Notes: a model not told the origin generated them from the letters alone. Counted from the first letter of the stretch, positions 35,733-45,488 are shown. The stretch: DNA of 64,000 nucleotides from Bin55 sp964572845 (GCA_964572845.1 CAZNFX010000001.1:1-64000); one strand, 5' to 3'. Numbers and translations: made by a program.

Positions 35733-36710
35733 ATGGCCAACTCATACAACCTTCCGCGCGATTGGTCAGCCCCGATTCGGTATCCAGATCCTGCGGTTGA
35801 AGTGCTGGACCCACGATTTCGCAAGTACGTGCTTGGAAGTTCCTCCCTAGACCGCTTGTACACTGGCGCGCGATGGACCGAGGGTCCTGTATGGTTTGGG
35901 GACGGGCGGTATTTCTTGTGCAGCGACATACCTAACGACAGGATTTTGCGCTGGGACGAAGTGACAGGCGAAACGACCACTTGGCGCAAACCTTCGAACA
36001 ACTCAAATGGGCACACACGAGATCGACAAGGGCGCTTGGTGTCGTGTGAGCATGGCTCTCGTCGAGTGACTCGTACCGAACACGATGGAACCATAACGAC
36101 GATTATGGATTCGTTTGATGGGAAGAGATTGAATGCGCCCAATGATGTCGTTGTGCATCCCGACGGCGCGATTTGGTTTACTGACCCGGGATACGGGATC
36201 CATTGGAACTACGAAGGACACAAAGCCCCATTCGAGCTAACAACACGCGTCTACAGAGTCGATCCCGAAACGTGTGATGTCACCGTTGTGAACGAATCCT
36301 TGGAGAAACCCAATGGCCTGTGCTTTTCTCCAGACTTCAGCATCTTGTACGTTGTCGATACCGGCGCTTCGCACAAACCTGGACATCCTCGAGACATCCA
36401 CGCGTTTGACGTCGTATCGGGATGTACGCTAACGAACCACCGCGTGTTCTGCAACATGGGTCGTACTAGTTCCGATGGCATTCGATGCGACACAGACGGC
36501 AATTTGTGGGCAAGTGCAGGTTGGGGTGACCCCAATGAAGACGGCGTTCATGTCTTCGATCCTGACGGCTCTCTGATCGGCAAAATCCATTTGCCCGAAG
36601 GAGCCGCCAACCTATGTTTTGGTGGCGTCAAGCGCACGCGGCTGTTCATAACAGCGTCTCACTCTATCTACTCGCTGTATGTTGAGGCACAGGGAGTGCC
36701 TTACACGTAG
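35733..36710 (+). CDS. SMP-30/gluconolactonase/LRE-family beta-propeller enzyme
   Basis: The 325-residue protein has the six-bladed propeller of sugar lactonases. Key segments are ARWTEGPVWFGDGRYFLCSD with the metal-ligand Glu, LNAPNDVVVHPDGAIWFTDP with the Asn and Asp ligands, EKPNGLCFSPDFSILYVVDT, and the late SDGIRCDTDGNLWASAGWGD. No signal peptide is seen. It probably opens a sugar or organic lactone in the cytoplasm. GGAG lies six bases before the ATG. Confidence 0.85.
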   Translation: MANSYNLPRDWSAPIRYPDPAVEVLDPRFRKYVLGSSSLDRLYTGARWTEGPVWFGDGRYFLCSDIPNDRILRWDEVTGETTTWRKPSNNSNGHTRDRQGRLVSCEHGSRRVTRTEHDGTITTIMDSFDGKRLNAPNDVVVHPDGAIWFTDPGYGIHWNYEGHKAPFELTTRVYRVDPETCDVTVVNESLEKPNGLCFSPDFSILYVVDTGASHKPGHPRDIHAFDVVSGCTLTNHRVFCNMGRTSSDGIRCDTDGNLWASAGWGDPNEDGVHVFDPDGSLIGKIHLPEGAANLCFGGVKRTRLFITASHSIYSLYVEAQGVPYT

Positions 36711-36724
36711 AGTTTGCTGAATTT

Positions 36725-37498
36725 CTACGAGGAGCTTTCGGACTCTTCGGTGTCGGTAGGCTGCAGGCGAAGCTTGAACACGCCGTCGGGGATCACAGGA
36801 ATGCGAATGCGAATTCTTACCGGAACCTTGCGTCCGCGGACGTCCGCCAGCCAGATGTCTACCTTCCGGACCTCGTCCTCGTCGTAAATGAACTCATAGC
36901 GGCACATTTCGGTCTCGCCGGAGTAGTACTTGCGCCCTTGTCTAAGTTTGCGTGGTTCTCCCGGCTGCTTTAACTGGATTACAAAAGGGTCTTCTCCGTC
37001 ATGGACAACCATATTTTCTCGGCATTCGGAATTGACCAAGATTGCCGACATCATATCGATTCCGCCAGGCGCTGGTTGCTCAAGATCGGGTTTGCCAGTC
37101 TCGGTAATTAACGCGATGGAGTCTTGAATGCTCACAGTCTTGAGCTCGATCTCGTCCCCGCGTTTTTCACTCTCGGTCAGAAGGTACGACTTAGTAACCG
37201 GCCTGCCTTCTTCAAGTATCCCCTTTGCGTTGAATTCCCCTTGCCACTTCAGCAGTCGCTTTATTGGACCCGCGCCCACTATCGACCCGTCCAGTTCATA
37301 AGCACCGTTCTCAACCGTGAGAATCGCTTCTAGTTTTCCTACTCGTATGGGTCCAACCCGTCCGTCATACTTGAGGGCTATGCCATCTGCTTCTTTCTTG
37401 TCGTCAGTTAGCTGTTCAGATCCAAGGGAATGAGCGCTCGACAACAGCAAAACGCCTATCCAGACGCACATAGAACAAACAGTCCTTAGTCGCGCCAT
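36725..37498 (-). CDS. DUF3108 family periplasmic protein
   Basis: The 257-residue precursor has a signal peptide (VCSMCVWIGVLLLSSAHSLG). The beta-rich mature part fits DUF3108: IALKYDGRVGPIRVGKLEA, then a KWQGEFNAKGILEEGRPV turn, IDMMSAIL, then RYEFIYDEDEVRKVDIWL and RVRIRIPVIPDGVFKLRL. The family is common in Proteobacteria; its function is unknown. It overlaps the deacetylase gene by 13 bases and ends the DUF924-glycosyltransferase-deacetylase run, so a link to envelope polysaccharide is plausible. Confidence 0.75.
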   Translation of the reverse strand: MARLRTVCSMCVWIGVLLLSSAHSLGSEQLTDDKKEADGIALKYDGRVGPIRVGKLEAILTVENGAYELDGSIVGAGPIKRLLKWQGEFNAKGILEEGRPVTKSYLLTESEKRGDEIELKTVSIQDSIALITETGKPDLEQPAPGGIDMMSAILVNSECRENMVVHDGEDPFVIQLKQPGEPRKLRQGRKYYSGETEMCRYEFIYDEDEVRKVDIWLADVRGRKVPVRIRIRIPVIPDGVFKLRLQPTDTEESESSS

Positions 37499-38337
37499 CT
37501 ACACTTTCCTGTTCTCATTCGCAGCTGAAAGCTCATTAGACCATCGTGCCCACTTACCTTGACGCGACGTAAGCACAGGCGCTCCTGGTCGGTGTTGTTA
37601 GAAATCCCTTGCATCGTGGTTACTGCAGTGCGGAAGCCAGCAGCATCCACGCGCGCCACATCTTCCTTTTCGAAAATTCCGAACGGATATGCAAACGACT
37701 GGACAACCGTTTGAAACTTGTCCTGCAGCAGTCTTCGGCACTCCTGTATTTCATTTTGTCGTTGTTCCGGATTCATGAGCACCAAGTTCGCATGAGTAAG
37801 CGTATGAGCTCCGAGTTCCCATCGTCCAGAATTCAGCATGTTTGCTACATCGTCATCAAGCAACTTGGGTTCATCCATCAATTCTCCATCAGAATGGTGC
37901 TCTTTCTTAGACTGCGACCAGTCGCGATCGTGCCTGTCCACAACGAGGTACAGGGTCGCTTTCGCCCCATACTGCTTCAAGAGCGGATCAGCCAGCAGGT
38001 AGTTGTCGCGATAGCCGTCGTCGAAGGTGAGCGCTACCGTTTTTCGTTCCGTTGATTGTTCGATTTCTGACATGAACACGAACTTCCATCCGCCGTCGCG
38101 CAACCAGCGCAACTGACGTTCAAATTCCGCAGGATCAACCCTCAGCTTGTTGAATCTGGCCTTGGGCTTTTGGCGGTTGACCATGTGATACATGAGAATG
38201 CGCGGCGCAGAGTAGTCGACAGTCCTTCGCCACCAAGCGAATTGAAAGGAGACAAACAGTCCTGCAACCACAAGGACTAAAAGCGCAGCTGTAAGCACTA
38301 CGCCAATTCCTCGTACATCGAGATAGTCTCCGAACAC
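37486..38337 (-). CDS. Membrane-anchored polysaccharide deacetylase
   Basis: The 283-residue protein starts at a GTG, has one N-terminal membrane helix (GVVLTAALLVLVVAGLFVSF) and a NodB-type carbohydrate esterase 4 domain. TFDDG supplies the catalytic base and metal Asp, and GAHTLTH the two metal His. ILMYHMV is the usual first strand. It should remove acyl groups from a surface or periplasmic glycan. It overlaps the preceding glycosyltransferase gene by 40 bases and the DUF3108 gene by 13 bases, so the three are translated as one operon. Confidence 0.85.
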   Translation of the reverse strand: MFGDYLDVRGIGVVLTAALLVLVVAGLFVSFQFAWWRRTVDYSAPRILMYHMVNRQKPKARFNKLRVDPAEFERQLRWLRDGGWKFVFMSEIEQSTERKTVALTFDDGYRDNYLLADPLLKQYGAKATLYLVVDRHDRDWSQSKKEHHSDGELMDEPKLLDDDVANMLNSGRWELGAHTLTHANLVLMNPEQRQNEIQECRRLLQDKFQTVVQSFAYPFGIFEKEDVARVDAAGFRTAVTTMQGISNNTDQERLCLRRVKVSGHDGLMSFQLRMRTGKCRWRD

Positions 38338-39398
38338 ATTCGCTGAAGAGTCATGGTGTGGGGTGCAATGGACCCAGGGTCGTTGAGTACCTCCTCAATC
38401 TTCGAAGCAACCGACTCCAGATCCCCTACGTTTGCAGCGCCCCGCGGGTAGAGTTCACCAAGGATTTCCCCTGCTCCTCCATGCTCGAAGGCCACGACCG
38501 GCGTACCAAGCGATAAAGCTTCAAGCACAGTTCGTCCAAATGACTCCGGTGTTCGAGATAGTGACACCAGTACACTGCTCAATGACAGAATCTCACGAAG
38601 ATCATCGCGATGACCTGTAAACCAAACGTTGTTGCGTAACAAACGTGATCCGCTAACTCTCTTCTTTAATCCAGCGGCATATCGAGAATGCCGAGCTTCG
38701 TCACCGCCAACAATGAGCCCCTTGCAAGCGTAACCTTTGCCAATCAGTAATTCCAGAATCGAAAGGAAGTCCTCATGCCCCTTCAACCGAGAAATTCGGC
38801 CAGCCAAAGTGAGAATAGGATGGGCTCGTGGATTGAATTTCTGAATGTCGTTGGACCATGCGTCCATCCATTCCTGAGTCGGTCTGAAATTCGAATGGTA
38901 CTTCTCAGAGTCTATGCCTCTCAAGATCAATCGGATCTTTTCTGAGTCTACATCTCGGTAATTGTTCAGAAGGTACTCCTTGGCAGTGCGTGACACGGCT
39001 TCAATTCTGTCGCCTCTTGTCACAATCGCACTATAGCGAGAGACCGAGTGTAGTCCGTGAACGCTCGTGACGAATCTGGGGCGTGGTCGTGGCATCCGTT
39101 GCAGCGCAAACTTTGTCAACCATGCAGGTAGACGAGAACGACAATGAACAACATCCACTTGCTCATCGCTCATAAAATTCGCTAGATCGCGTATCGCCGA
39201 TAGGGAACGGATAGCCTTGCGTCCTACACCAATCTTCACGTGACGCACGTTGTGGCTTTCAAGCTGCGAAACCATGCGGCCACCTTCGGAAATCACAATG
39301 GGATCATGATCCGTATGCGCCAACGCAGTTGCCACTTCTACAGTGCCGCGCTCCACCCCGCCGCTCTCCAATCGCGGTACAACCTGCACAATTTTCAT
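38298..39398 (-). CDS. Glycosyltransferase, GT4-like
   Basis: The 366-residue protein has the GT-B layout. The N-terminal half begins MKIVQVVPRLESGGVERGTVE. The C-terminal half carries ILTLAGRISRLKGHEDFL and ESFGRTVLEALSLGTPVVA, with the two Glu of the retaining E-x7-E motif. It transfers a sugar from a nucleotide donor, probably to a lipid-linked or LPS glycan. It overlaps the deacetylase and follows the DUF924 gene by 31 bases. Confidence 0.88.
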   Translation of the reverse strand: MKIVQVVPRLESGGVERGTVEVATALAHTDHDPIVISEGGRMVSQLESHNVRHVKIGVGRKAIRSLSAIRDLANFMSDEQVDVVHCRSRLPAWLTKFALQRMPRPRPRFVTSVHGLHSVSRYSAIVTRGDRIEAVSRTAKEYLLNNYRDVDSEKIRLILRGIDSEKYHSNFRPTQEWMDAWSNDIQKFNPRAHPILTLAGRISRLKGHEDFLSILELLIGKGYACKGLIVGGDEARHSRYAAGLKKRVSGSRLLRNNVWFTGHRDDLREILSLSSVLVSLSRTPESFGRTVLEALSLGTPVVAFEHGGAGEILGELYPRGAANVGDLESVASKIEEVLNDPGSIAPHTMTLQRMCSETISMYEELA

Positions 39399-39429
39399 GT
39401 GTCTCGACGTGGACGCCGACTAGGTAATG

Positions 39430-40038
39430 TCACTGCCCGTAGCTGGAAGCCGATTGCAGAAATTCCAATTCCTGCGGCGTGGATTGACGGTCCAATATCT
39501 TGTTTCGATGGGGAAATCTTCCAAATTCTCGAATGATGTCTCTATGTTCCTCGAAGTACTTGAGACTTCCCTTGACGTAGTCTCGCCACAATGCGGGGCA
39601 TTCCGACAGCAGCTTTTCAGTAACCGACACGCCGTATTCCTGGTCGTTAAGGAATTCACTGTGCTGAAATGGGTGATAAAGGAACAATCGACCTGGAACC
39701 GACAACTCCTTGTCCATTTCGTGCTCTACAGTGCGAATCGCAATCGCACGAGCCATAGAGTCTTGCGCAAATGCGAGAGGAGTGCTGCGATGAATTTGCC
39801 GTGAGAACTGATCCAGCACAATAACAAGCGCCAATGCACCTTCGGCACTGTTGCCCCAAGACGATAGTGAATCACTGCAGGCTCGGTCGTAGATCTCGCC
39901 GAACTGCTCCGCAACGCGCTTGTCATACTCGGGCCCGCCGCCGTACCAGAGCTTGGCCATCTCATCGCACTTAACGGGATCCGATTGACAGTCGTCCAAC
40001 CAGAAGTCCAGTACTTGCCGATAGTCAGCATCCGACAT
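39430..40038 (-). CDS. DUF924 family protein
   Basis: The 202-residue all-helical protein has the DUF924 pattern: VLDFWLDDCQSDPVKC, then ALALVIVLDQFSRQIHRSTPLAFAQD, then LFLYHPFQHSE, and the end FGRFPHRNKILDRQSTPQE. DUF924 resembles TPR folds and has no known activity. It is first in the minus-strand run with the glycosyltransferase. Divergent from it is the third amidohydrolase gene. Confidence 0.85.
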   Translation of the reverse strand: MSDADYRQVLDFWLDDCQSDPVKCDEMAKLWYGGGPEYDKRVAEQFGEIYDRACSDSLSSWGNSAEGALALVIVLDQFSRQIHRSTPLAFAQDSMARAIAIRTVEHEMDKELSVPGRLFLYHPFQHSEFLNDQEYGVSVTEKLLSECPALWRDYVKGSLKYFEEHRDIIREFGRFPHRNKILDRQSTPQELEFLQSASSYGQ

Positions 40039-40233
40039 GAGTTGCTCGAGCGAAAATTGTTGTTACGATACTTGTGTTGCAGTCAGGCGGCATGGCCGCA
40101 CACAGCCAGGTACGTGTACTTTCTTGTCAACTATTGTAGTTTTCGCAGCCAGGATAGGTTCATTGAAATTTGTGTAGACAGGAAGGCGAGCAAATAGCAA
40201 GTCAATCCACTAGCGCGCAATTAGAGAAAAAAT

Positions 40234-41466
40234 GTGAAAGATCAATCAACAGACCTTAACAACCATTGGCGTCTCGAAACGCCGGGAAACCAAGGTTGGT
40301 CTCGTACGGCGAGGCCAAATGATCCCAACAAGTTCTTCATGGTCTCCACCGATGGACATGTGCAAGAGCCTGCGGACCTGTGGCACCAAAGAATCGACCG
40401 CGAGTATCGAGATCGACTCCCAGGCGTGGTTGTAGGCTCCGATGGTAAGAAGTACCAAAAAACAGAAGGATTCAGACCTTTACGAATACGCAACATAGAA
40501 TTCAAAGGAGAAGACGCGCTACGCAATCGATCGGGTGCAACTCCAACACAACGAATACAAGATCTGGCGAGCGACGGCGTCGATGCGGAAATACTGTTCC
40601 CTAACAAGGGACTGGCCATGTGGGCCACCCAAGATCCCCATTTCAGTCAAGCCATGTGCAGGGTATGGAATGATTGGGCTTGGGAGACTTTTGGCGAGTT
40701 CAACGATCAGCTGTGCCCAATGGCATGCATTGCTTCGCTGGACATCGAAGGTTCAATCAAAGAAGTCGAGAGGTGCTCCGAACTCGGTTTCCGCGGCCTC
40801 GCACTTCCGTGCAAGCCAGTGTGGGGAGCTCCAAATCACGAAGCGCTGAACTACAACCTTCCTGAATTCGAGCCGCTCTGGTCAACGATACAGGAAACCG
40901 GACTTCCAATAACCTTTCATGTCTCAACCGGGCGAGACCCACGAACCTCACGAGGCAACGGCGGAGCTGTCATCAATTACGCCGTTCACTCTTTAGCGCC
41001 GACCATGGAACCCATCGCAAATCTTTGTGCATCAGGCGTACTCGATCGTTTTCCACAGCTCAAGTTTGGAAGTGTCGAAGCGGGCATTGGCTGGGTTCCG
41101 TGGGCACTATGGGCAATGGACGAGGCGTATCGCAAACACCACATGTTCGTCCGTCCCAAACTGAAGAAACTTCCCAGCGAGTACTTCCGTTCAAATGGGT
41201 TTGCCACGTTTCAGGAAGACAAACCAGGGTTGGATCTTGCACGTGAGCATAACCTGATTGGCAATTTCATGTGGGCCAACGATTATCCGCATCATGAGGG
41301 GACGTGGCCCCACTCGGCAGCCGCCATCGAAAGAACGATGGGGCAACTCAACGACAGCGAAAGGGCCAAAATTCTTGGATTGAACGCCGCGAAGTTATTC
41401 AAACTGCCAGTGCCAAAACACTACCAGTCGCAGCGCGATGCAAGCGAAGCGCACGCTTCAGTCTAA
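40234..41466 (+). CDS. Metal-dependent amidohydrolase, PF04909 family, third copy
   Basis: The start is a GTG; the overlapping ATG two bases earlier meets a stop at once. The 410-residue protein has FMVSTDGHVQEP with the DxH ligands at about residue 37-39, a later ligand in TFHVSTGRDP, GSVEAGIGWVPWALWAMDE, and the late Asp in WANDYPHHEGTWP. It is closer in layout to the 17936 copy than to the 6275 copy. Substrate unknown; the family includes decarboxylases and hydrolases of aromatic acids. Confidence 0.83.
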   Translation: MKDQSTDLNNHWRLETPGNQGWSRTARPNDPNKFFMVSTDGHVQEPADLWHQRIDREYRDRLPGVVVGSDGKKYQKTEGFRPLRIRNIEFKGEDALRNRSGATPTQRIQDLASDGVDAEILFPNKGLAMWATQDPHFSQAMCRVWNDWAWETFGEFNDQLCPMACIASLDIEGSIKEVERCSELGFRGLALPCKPVWGAPNHEALNYNLPEFEPLWSTIQETGLPITFHVSTGRDPRTSRGNGGAVINYAVHSLAPTMEPIANLCASGVLDRFPQLKFGSVEAGIGWVPWALWAMDEAYRKHHMFVRPKLKKLPSEYFRSNGFATFQEDKPGLDLAREHNLIGNFMWANDYPHHEGTWPHSAAAIERTMGQLNDSERAKILGLNAAKLFKLPVPKHYQSQRDASEAHASV

Positions 41467-41573
41467 GCTGCAGTCCCAAGCCCGCTACGCTAGTCAAAGT
41501 CAACTGCCCATGACGGTTTACTTCGCAGCAGGGCGTGTCTAAGGTATTACGAAACTGAGTTAGAACCCAGCAT

Positions 41574-43715
41574 TTAGTTCAGAATGTTGAAGGTGTGACT
41601 GTACTTGACAACAAACTCCTGATGTTCCAAGGTGTCGTCGTCTGTTCCGAGCCCGAAATAGGAATAGACAATGTATAGACCCGAATTTGCATTTCTCTGC
41701 CAACGATAACGTACGTTCACGGACCAAATGTCGTCTATGCGATTGCGTTGAATCTGACCAAAGACCCCGCTCTGCGACGTAAACGAGTATGCAAATCCCA
41801 CTCTTCCATCCGCCACTATGACATCCTTCTCCAACGTTGGAAATCCAATTCTTCGATGTTGATATCCGATATTGAAGCTCAGCGATTCGTCTTTTTGGTA
41901 GCTAAAGAATGCATTTGTATTAAGGAGTTGTCCATTGTAGAACCCACCATTCGAAACAAACGCCCCTCCTCGTATGCGTTGGGTGTTGGGAAGGTTTCCA
42001 GCAATTGTGAACTGCTTGGTGTTGTACTCACCGGGAAGTATTAGCACACCAGCGACAGGAAAGGGTTCCCGAACCTCCTCATATTGGAAGTCTACTGCCA
42101 TCCATCCATCCGCCCCGTTGTCCCACACCGGCCAAATTTCGAGATGGATTCCTGCATTTTCCAAGTAGCCATCCAAGTTGCGAGTTGTGCTGACGGAGTA
42201 GTACTGATTCCACTCTTTGAGTCCAACGAAGTCGTCTACCGCATGCGTGTAACGCAGCACTCCACCGGTGGTTCTCATGTTTCTTCGCGATACGAAACCA
42301 ACTTCAGGATTGAACCCATTGCCTACCTCGTGTATCCACGCTTGGTATTTCCAAGTCGGCGAACTGTAGTTTAGGTAGACATTGAATGCGTGTTCATCTG
42401 AACTGTATGAGTCACTTCGCGTGGTAGCAAGAAATGTATGGACATCAGTGCGGGCGCCGATACCAAAAGAACCGTTCACCCCAAAAGTGTCGCCGGCCGA
42501 GTGACCGTCTTGCCTTCTTGACCCAAGAAAGCCTATTGAGGACCTGTTCTTCAAGTCTCGACTCAAACGTAGCACTGTGAAGTCCGATCTGTCGTCGCTT
42601 TGTTGCGAGTCGGACCGCATCTGAAGAAACCCCAGGTTTGTTTGATCTGCAATCCTTCCCGTGACGCGAACTCCTCCGTCTATCCTCAAACGCTGGCCAT
42701 TCGGCGCTATTCCGATTCTTCGACTGTGAAACAATTGAGTTTGCCAAGGCACACCCACGGTGAACAAGGTTTGGTTTTCCAGAAAGAACGGACGAGTTTC
42801 TGGAAAGAAAAGTCCGTAGCGACCGAGATTGACCTGAAGCTGATCGGACTCCACTTGAGCAAAGTCGGTGTTGTAGGTTGCATCCAATGTCAATCCGGAC
42901 GTGATTGAGTACTTTATGTCGAATCCTGCATCATTTCCCGGGTTTTCCGCAGAGAAATCCGACTGTACCTCTCCGGTTCGTGCGTAGGGTGTAAACAGAA
43001 GATTTCGATTCATGGACGGTACACGAATGCCGTGAATCCTGCCGGCTAGATCCATTCGATACATGCTGAACTGTTCGGGAATAGGAGACCAATAGGAAAT
43101 TTCGTTGTCGGCGATAGTTACTCGTGCGATGTTCACTCCCCACGTTTGCACTCTGTCGTCTCCATATCGTAAGGAACTAAAGGGAATCTCCATTTCTGCA
43201 CTCCAACCGAACGGGGTGCGAAGGGACTCTACACGCCATGTGGTCGACCAGTTCCAGTCCCTGTTGCCACTAGAAATAGCTCCGTCCCATAGCGGCCCAT
43301 TGGGATTAGTGGCAAACACAAACCCTGTGCGCCCGTTCAAGAAGGTGTCTAGAACAATTGCGACGGAATCTGATTGTTCACCATTGCTGGAGACGACTAT
43401 CTGATTGATATCCTCCTCGTAGCACAGGAACGCTATGTGCAATGCCGATTCAGTGAATCCAAAGTAGACTTCAGTGCGATGGGATGCAGGCTCCCCGTTT
43501 TCGGGGCGCAATTGGCTAAAGTTTGAAATCGGCACTTCTGCATCCCATACCGGGTCGCCACGAACCCTGCCATCAAGTTCAGGTTTCTCCGACAGCGTTA
43601 ACGCGGTTGACATGGCACGAGAGTTGGGATCGATCTGTGCAAACGTTACGGTGCACACTAGAGCAAGGAGAACTGCAAGAAGGCGGCCAAAAGTAATTTG
43701 TACGTTGCGGAACAC
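41574..43715 (-). CDS. DUF5916 outer-membrane protein with CBM9-like domain
   Basis: The GTG at 43715 follows GAGGG and gives a signal peptide (GRLLAVLLALVCTVTFAQ). A TTG at 43742 is an alternative. The CBM9-like sandwich covers about residues 35-190 (PELDGRVRGDPVWDAEVPI, EVYFGFTESALHIAFLCYE, AEMEIPFSSLRY). DUF5916 follows, with LTLDATYNTDFAQVESDQ and FFPETRPFFLENQTLF, then a beta barrel with many aromatic strands ending in HTFNILN. The family is seen in marine bacteria near polymer use. Its role is unknown; it may bind a glycan and form a channel. Confidence 0.8.
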   Translation of the reverse strand: MFRNVQITFGRLLAVLLALVCTVTFAQIDPNSRAMSTALTLSEKPELDGRVRGDPVWDAEVPISNFSQLRPENGEPASHRTEVYFGFTESALHIAFLCYEEDINQIVVSSNGEQSDSVAIVLDTFLNGRTGFVFATNPNGPLWDGAISSGNRDWNWSTTWRVESLRTPFGWSAEMEIPFSSLRYGDDRVQTWGVNIARVTIADNEISYWSPIPEQFSMYRMDLAGRIHGIRVPSMNRNLLFTPYARTGEVQSDFSAENPGNDAGFDIKYSITSGLTLDATYNTDFAQVESDQLQVNLGRYGLFFPETRPFFLENQTLFTVGVPWQTQLFHSRRIGIAPNGQRLRIDGGVRVTGRIADQTNLGFLQMRSDSQQSDDRSDFTVLRLSRDLKNRSSIGFLGSRRQDGHSAGDTFGVNGSFGIGARTDVHTFLATTRSDSYSSDEHAFNVYLNYSSPTWKYQAWIHEVGNGFNPEVGFVSRRNMRTTGGVLRYTHAVDDFVGLKEWNQYYSVSTTRNLDGYLENAGIHLEIWPVWDNGADGWMAVDFQYEEVREPFPVAGVLILPGEYNTKQFTIAGNLPNTQRIRGGAFVSNGGFYNGQLLNTNAFFSYQKDESLSFNIGYQHRRIGFPTLEKDVIVADGRVGFAYSFTSQSGVFGQIQRNRIDDIWSVNVRYRWQRNANSGLYIVYSYFGLGTDDDTLEHQEFVVKYSHTFNILN

Positions 43716-43737
43716 GGTATCCCTCAATGGACTGCTA

Positions 43738-43785
43738 ATCAATATTATTAATTAATACATTAATTTTATTAAATACTCATTGCTC
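43738..43785. promoter_or_regulatory. AT-rich tract upstream of the DUF5916 gene
   Basis: A stretch made almost only of A and T, with several overlapping TTAAT/ATTAA palindromes, stands out from the more balanced surroundings. It sits just upstream of the DUF5916 start and probably contains its promoter or an UP-type / nucleoid-protein binding region. Not resolved further. Confidence 0.35.
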
Positions 43786-43813
43786 TGTGACATATTTATC
43801 TAAGTTGCTGTAT

Positions 43814-43993
43814 CTATTTCCTCGAAGTCAACATTCTGACATCTCTCTTGTACAGCAAGGGATCTCGATGGTGCACGCAGGTGGATGGCAGTAGTTGCCT
43901 TGGGCCGACGCGATACGTGAAGCATTCAGAATCGGTGGATAGCACCCGATTGAAGATGCGAAAGCGCTGTCCCAATTCATGATAGCTAGCCAT
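43814..43993 (-). CDS. Possible small protein, 59 residues
   Basis: A minus-strand frame from an ATG with GGAG about ten bases upstream encodes 59 residues with mixed composition (MASYHELGQRFRIFNRV at the start) and no membrane helix. No family is recognised. It lies in the otherwise empty gap between the DUF5916 and MFS genes and could be a relic or a real small protein. Low confidence. Confidence 0.3.
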   Translation of the reverse strand: MASYHELGQRFRIFNRVLSTDSECFTYRVGPRQLLPSTCVHHRDPLLYKRDVRMLTSRK

Positions 43994-44141
43994 TTGGTAC
44001 GTGCTCCTCACTCTCCTTAATGTCAATTGCCGTGGTTGATCTTACGGTACACGTCGGATCTGGCGATGTACATTCAAGAAAACCACATCTGCTATCATTC
44101 CGACCTTCCCAAATGCTCCATTCTGTTGGGTTTTCCCCAAT

Positions 44142-45488
44142 ATGCCCTCGCTACTGCAAGGTTCACTCGGGAGAACCTTCGAAGCACTAAAGTTCCGCGA
44201 TTTCCGATTTCTGTGGATCTCTAGCCTCTCTGCTGCGTTTGCTGTGCAAATGCAGATATTGGCTCGTGGATGGCTGATATACGACCTAACAGAATCCGAG
44301 CTGGCACTGACTTGGGTAATGCTCTCATTCCTTCTCCCATCGGCGCTATTTTCCCTGATTGGAGGTGTGCTCTCCGATCGAATCAAAAAGAAATCAATCA
44401 TGCTGGCGGCACAGTGCCTGAGCACGGTGGCGACCTTCCTATTTGGCTTGATAATCTTTCTCGATGCCATAAATTTCTGGCACTTCATTTATTTTGGCAT
44501 CTTCAATGGAACCGTCATGGCTCTTAGCATGCCTGCCAGGACATCCATACTACCGGACTTGGTGGGTCGAAAGTCTCTCGTCAATGCCATGGCGCTTTCA
44601 AGCTCTACCTTTAATCTTGCTCGTGTTGCTGGACCTACTGCGGCGGGAACCCTGATTGCACTGTTCGCAGCGGGAAACACATCGTCTACCCAGGGCGTCG
44701 GTTTGGTCTTCTTCGTCATAACCGGGCTTCATGCAGTGTCGATATTCTGCACTTATCTCTTGCACTATCGTGGCGAGCCCCATCGGAAAATACCAAAGAA
44801 AGTACGACGCGACTTGACAGAGGGGTTTATCTACATTCGCCGCAATCGCACATTGGTCGGCCTCCTCCTCATGGGGCTAATTCCGATGACTTTCGGATTT
44901 TCGGCAACATTTCTAATGCCAGCATTCAATGCAGACATGCTGCACGGCGACTCACAGATATTGGGGTACCTTGTCGCGTCCATGGGAATAGGAGCGCTCT
45001 TCGGGTCATTGACGCTTGCTCGACTAGGTGACGTTGGACACAAAGGACGGCTCATGTTCTTGACGGCATACCTATGGGCAATCTTCATTGCCCTGTTCGC
45101 GTTTTCGGGCATTCTTTGGTTCGCGCTGGTATTCAGTGCGCTCATCGGTCTGTTCAGTTCGGTGATGGGATCGCTCAACATGAGCGTCGTTCAATTGGTA
45201 GTTCCACCTGCCATGCGCGGTCGCATGATGGCCATCTTGTGGGCAACCCACGGACTTATGCCTCTTGGAATGATCCCCATCGGATGGCTTGCTGAAGTGT
45301 GGAGTATCAGTTTTGCTCTACTGACAAGCGCGATACTCCTCGCCGGCTCAACCTACGCTCTGAGAGTCTACATTCCTGAATTGGCAAAGATTCGCAAGGG
45401 CTACGACGAACCGTCACGCTATGAGACTAGCGACAGTGAAGTCGATGAAGACAAGGAATCTTCAGCAAAATACTCCACCGTCTCGTAG
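44142..45488 (+). CDS. MFS transporter, EntS-like (MFS_3)
   Basis: The 448-residue protein shows about 12 membrane helices. It begins with the MFS_3 pattern FRDFRFLWISSLSAAFAVQMQILARGW (split here by its natural loop) and has the inter-helix motif GGVLSDRIKKK after helix 2. LPDLVGRKSLVNAMALSS between helices 4 and 5 is typical of the enterobactin-exporter-like group. It probably exports a small molecule. It is followed 52 bases later by the acyl-CoA synthetase gene, likely in one transcript. Confidence 0.83.
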   Translation: MPSLLQGSLGRTFEALKFRDFRFLWISSLSAAFAVQMQILARGWLIYDLTESELALTWVMLSFLLPSALFSLIGGVLSDRIKKKSIMLAAQCLSTVATFLFGLIIFLDAINFWHFIYFGIFNGTVMALSMPARTSILPDLVGRKSLVNAMALSSSTFNLARVAGPTAAGTLIALFAAGNTSSTQGVGLVFFVITGLHAVSIFCTYLLHYRGEPHRKIPKKVRRDLTEGFIYIRRNRTLVGLLLMGLIPMTFGFSATFLMPAFNADMLHGDSQILGYLVASMGIGALFGSLTLARLGDVGHKGRLMFLTAYLWAIFIALFAFSGILWFALVFSALIGLFSSVMGSLNMSVVQLVVPPAMRGRMMAILWATHGLMPLGMIPIGWLAEVWSISFALLTSAILLAGSTYALRVYIPELAKIRKGYDEPSRYETSDSEVDEDKESSAKYSTVS

